Source: Chitinophaga flava (GTDB lineage Bacteria; Bacteroidota; Bacteroidia; Chitinophagales; Chitinophagaceae). From it: DNA of 64,000 nucleotides. Both the position numbers and the translations under genes were made by a program. A model generated the notes under the pieces. The model did not search any database. It saw nothing but the letters and a program-made list of their open reading frames with translations, and was not told the DNA's origin. The DNA lies in contig NZ_QFFJ01000002.1 of assembly GCF_003308995.1 (NCBI RefSeq), positions 2,542,001-2,606,000 on the forward strand, written 5' to 3'. Below, in pieces: positions 61,602 through 64,000 of the stretch (position 1 is the first letter of the stretch; the number at the start of each line of letters is the position of its first letter).

Positions 61602-62009
61602 TTAACCCCGGTTGCCAGAATATTTCTTCGATGTATTCAGTAGGTTATTTAGGTTCGCTGGTAATGTCGTTGGTTGAGGTAGCTTTTCAGTTTTCTCAAT
61701 TCTCTTTAACTCTTTGTAAAATTTCATTTGGAATTTTGATGTTACTAATTTTTTCTTCGAGATCGGAAATCTCACTGCCCTTTTGCTTAAAAGAATTGTT
61801 AATTCCTCCAAGTCTCCTTTTCTGCTATTTGCAATGGTTTTTTCTTTTAGAGACCATTTTCTATTTATACATTCAAGTTCAAGTTCCCAATTTTCTTTGA
61901 ATAAATATACAGTACGAAGTCTGATTAGATCAGTCGCTACTTCTTTATAATTGCTGCGTGTAATATCATATTTATCATGATCAATCTTCTGCCGTATAAT
62001 CTTCTCCAT
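61602..62009 (-). CDS. Island gene of unknown function
   Basis: A 135-residue, Lys/Glu-rich, likely helical protein without signal peptide or membrane helix. It carries clustered charges (LYFKENWELELECINRKWSLKEK-like patterns) and a basic C terminus. The DNA is AT-rich, unlike the genes left of the tRNA. No family is recognised. Its stop overlaps the open frame of the repeat peptide, so a frameshift that separated a longer protein cannot be ruled out. Confidence 0.5.
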   Translation of the reverse strand: MEKIIRQKIDHDKYDITRSNYKEVATDLIRLRTVYLFKENWELELECINRKWSLKEKTIANSRKGDLEELTILLSKRAVRFPISKKKLVTSKFQMKFYKELKRIEKTEKLPQPTTLPANLNNLLNTSKKYSGNRG

Positions 62010-63255
62010 TGAATGTTCCGTGTCTTTAATTCTATATCATTACATCATCCTAGATGACCTCTAAATCACACTATTTTAAGTTTGTTTTTTGAAAATCGGA
62101 ATATTTTATATTGCTATATTTTTTAAAAAATCTTTGGCAAAAAAAATGCCAACTTCAATAAATAAATCCTATATTCATATCAGTTAACTTGAAATAACCT
62201 GGAAAAGCAGCTTCATTTGATTGGACAAAAAAGTTTTTTATAGCTCAGTTTCTTTTAGTTTGTAACCAGTTTGTATTAACCATTCAATAAGTCCATTAAA
62301 GAAATCCAATTGTCGTATCTAAGAAATGTACTGAGTTACGGCTATTGAGGTTTACTCCATATAACGGTTCATATAGATTGTATCTGAAATAAGAAATAAA
62401 ATCAGGAGACACAGCATCAATTGAGATCCCCAAAGAACCTCATTGAGCAGTTAAATCAAAAATAATATAATTGTTGTTAAGACTGGTTTGTAATACCTGT
62501 TAAGCCCTGGGAGGCAGACTCTCATTACATCAAAACGTAAGAGTACTGTATATTGATACTTCAATTATTAACAGTGATAATCTCCAAAGAACAACCGGAA
62601 GTCATTATGATCTTTTTCATATTGATCCGGCTTTTAGCGCCGTTAATACTTAATGTAAACCTGTTATGCCTTAAAAAAGTTATACGGATGAATACCAGAT
62701 AAGAATACTTTCAACATCGATTTAATCCAGTAGCATTGATTAAATTTTTCATTCTTTAGTTCCTAAAATGTTAATCCTTATGAAAAGATTTAAAATGTCA
62801 TTAGTCATGACGCCGTTTGCTGGTTTATCATGCACCAGACTAAGAAACGCGCTATCAAACAATCCTGGAAAGTTTATTTTCCGGCTAAATTGCCCACGAA
62901 TATTCTTTTCGCAATAATGACCCTCACTACAGCGGAACAGCTTTAATAAATGATGACCCGCCCGAAGCATTCCTCATTTTTCAAAAAGCCATGTAATAAA
63001 TGTCTTCTGAGGTTTGGTCATTCCAATTATTTAATCCATACTTGTGCTGATAAATCCTATCGATTTATTAAAGGCGGTTCTCTTTTGTTTCATACCAAAT
63101 CATGCCCCTTTTTCATGCTTTTTCTCCTTCTTTGAATATATTTTGTATAACTTTTTTGTTACCCACATCTTTTCATCCCAAATTCTTAGTTTAAAAAACC
63201 ACCGGACTATTGTTGTAAGAAAGCAACATAATAACATCAAATATAATCTCAAAAT
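62010..63255. other. AT-rich stretch without a supported gene
   Basis: About 1.2 kb of low-GC DNA. The open frames it contains (for example 62749-62970 minus and 62950-63135 plus) are short, lack start context and match no family. No inverted repeat ends, integrase or tRNA fragment was found here. It separates two unfamiliar genes in the region beyond tRNA-Lys and looks like decayed or non-coding island DNA. Confidence 0.5.
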
Positions 63256-64000
63256 ATGCCACAAATCACCACTTACACTGTGGATGCCGCGAAACGTCGC
63301 ATCATCACAGTTGAAAACATGGAAGAGTTAGGGATAACACCTAACTTAATTCAGGATTTTTTGAATAAAAAAGTGCCTGAATTAAAAAGGGTTAAAGTAG
63401 ATCAAAAAGGAGTACCTGTGCTGGATAGTAAAAATCAACAAATCCCGTTATGGCCAGTAGGAGTTTCTATAAACGATCAAAAATTTGGTAATTTCCCTGA
63501 TCCGAACGCTGCACAAAGAGGATGGATCGGATTTTTCGAAATTGGAGCCCCCTTATTTGAAGAAAGGTCGAATATCATTCCACCCGTTGCGGATGTAATA
63601 TCTACCAGGACCTATGACAATAGATCTGCTGAGGTACGTCAGTTTTCCGACACTATTGAATTTACTATAGAAAATACCATCTCCTGGACTTTATCAACTA
63701 CGGGAAGTGCTACTTTTGGCGGATTGGTTGCCGGGGAACTACAAGGACAAATGTCACAGACTATACAGACGATTTTGACAGAGAGTTTGACTAATAGCCT
63801 ACAAAATCTTACCGGCAATACTACCAAACAAAACCATCATGATCATAATCATAAAGACGATATAGGTACTGAAGATGAATCTGGTGCTGAAAGTAAATCG
63901 GAAGTTACTACAAAAACGGATATTGCTTCCACCAATTCAAACATGGTAAGTTTCACAGGAACAGGTACTGCTATCGGTCGTGGAGAGTTACATGCAGAAC
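63256..64000 (+). CDS. Protein start running off the right edge; possible beta-pore-forming protein
   Basis: An open frame from ATG 63256 to the window end (248 codons, no stop). The N terminus (MPQITTYTVDAAKRRII and following) is a mixed alpha/beta region with a WPVGVSIND strand and a GWIGFFEIGAPLFEE segment. Residues about 135-180 alternate Ser/Thr with hydrophobic residues (RQFSDTIEFTIENTISWTLS, SATFGGLVAGELQGQMSQTI), the pattern of the membrane-inserting strands of aerolysin/ETX-MTX2-type pore formers. A His/Asp-rich loop (NHHDHNHKDD) then follows, and a further Thr/Ser strand at the edge. No signal peptide. AT-rich DNA. Function is a hypothesis from composition only. Confidence 0.45.
   Translation, partial: MPQITTYTVDAAKRRIITVENMEELGITPNLIQDFLNKKVPELKRVKVDQKGVPVLDSKNQQIPLWPVGVSINDQKFGNFPDPNAAQRGWIGFFEIGAPLFEERSNIIPPVADVISTRTYDNRSAEVRQFSDTIEFTIENTISWTLSTTGSATFGGLVAGELQGQMSQTIQTILTESLTNSLQNLTGNTTKQNHHDHNHKDDIGTEDESGAESKSEVTTKTDIASTNSNMVSFTGTGTAIGRGELHAE

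Overview
The window looks like a chromosome segment of a Bacteroidota (Bacteroidetes) species, most likely a Chitinophaga-type soil bacterium. The reasons are a type IX secretion (T9SS) sorting domain on an SprB-repeat adhesin, two complete SusC/SusD pairs (one with its own ECF sigma factor and FecR), many Sec-signal or lipoprotein genes, and -7 boxes of the Bacteroidetes TAnnTTTG type upstream of several genes. There are no rRNA genes, CRISPR arrays or transposase genes. One tRNA (tRNA-Lys, anticodon UUU) lies near the right end.

Layout. 1-7.8 kb: the C-terminal part of a T9SS-exported SprB-repeat protein, then a 1853-residue secreted multidomain protein that reads as a polymorphic toxin (TANFOR-like and FN3 modules, a metzincin-type zinc protease motif, a C80-like His/Cys module, and a C-terminal WHH-type HNH/EndoVII nuclease), then a SUKH (SMI1/KNR4) immunity protein. 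7.9-11.6 kb: an SRPBCC protein, a secreted lactonase and a translationally coupled pair of an SDR dehydrogenase and a 5-alpha-reductase-like membrane enzyme. 11.6-11.9 kb: a REP-like palindrome cluster. 11.9-18.8 kb: a copper-handling cluster with a CopA ATPase, a ferredoxin reductase-like flavoprotein, an HMA chaperone, a DUF3347 protein, a multicopper oxidase with a CopB-like tail, and an AraC-type regulator. 19-20.3 kb: an orphan AAA+ ATPase of the type found with extracellular contractile injection systems.

21.2-30.6 kb: a minus-strand locus of ECF sigma, FecR, SusC, SusD, an arylsulfotransferase-like lipoprotein and a TsdA-like dihaem cytochrome. 33.3-40.2 kb: a plus-strand SusC-SusD-CocE/NonD hydrolase operon. 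40-47 kb: small enzymes, a patatin and outer-membrane protein pair, a deletion scar where a truncated ECF sigma gene abuts fragments of a SusD gene (43.6-44.3 kb), and a GH30 glycosidase. 47.9-52.3 kb: an aspartate:alanine exchanger, aspartate 4-decarboxylase and periplasmic asparaginase, together a complete asparagine-to-alanine route that can generate proton-motive force. 52.5-61 kb: an FtsX-type ABC permease, a DACNV-like sensor protein, a TonB-dependent receptor, an Rnl-type RNA ligase, an unknown acidic protein and a DinB protein.

61-64 kb: after tRNA-Lys the DNA becomes AT-rich and gene-poor, with unfamiliar small genes and, running off the right edge, the start of a protein whose Ser/Thr-rich alternating segment resembles beta-pore-forming proteins. 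This looks like the left end of an accessory island. The strongest candidates for a little-described system are the toxin/immunity locus at the left edge and the island at the right edge.
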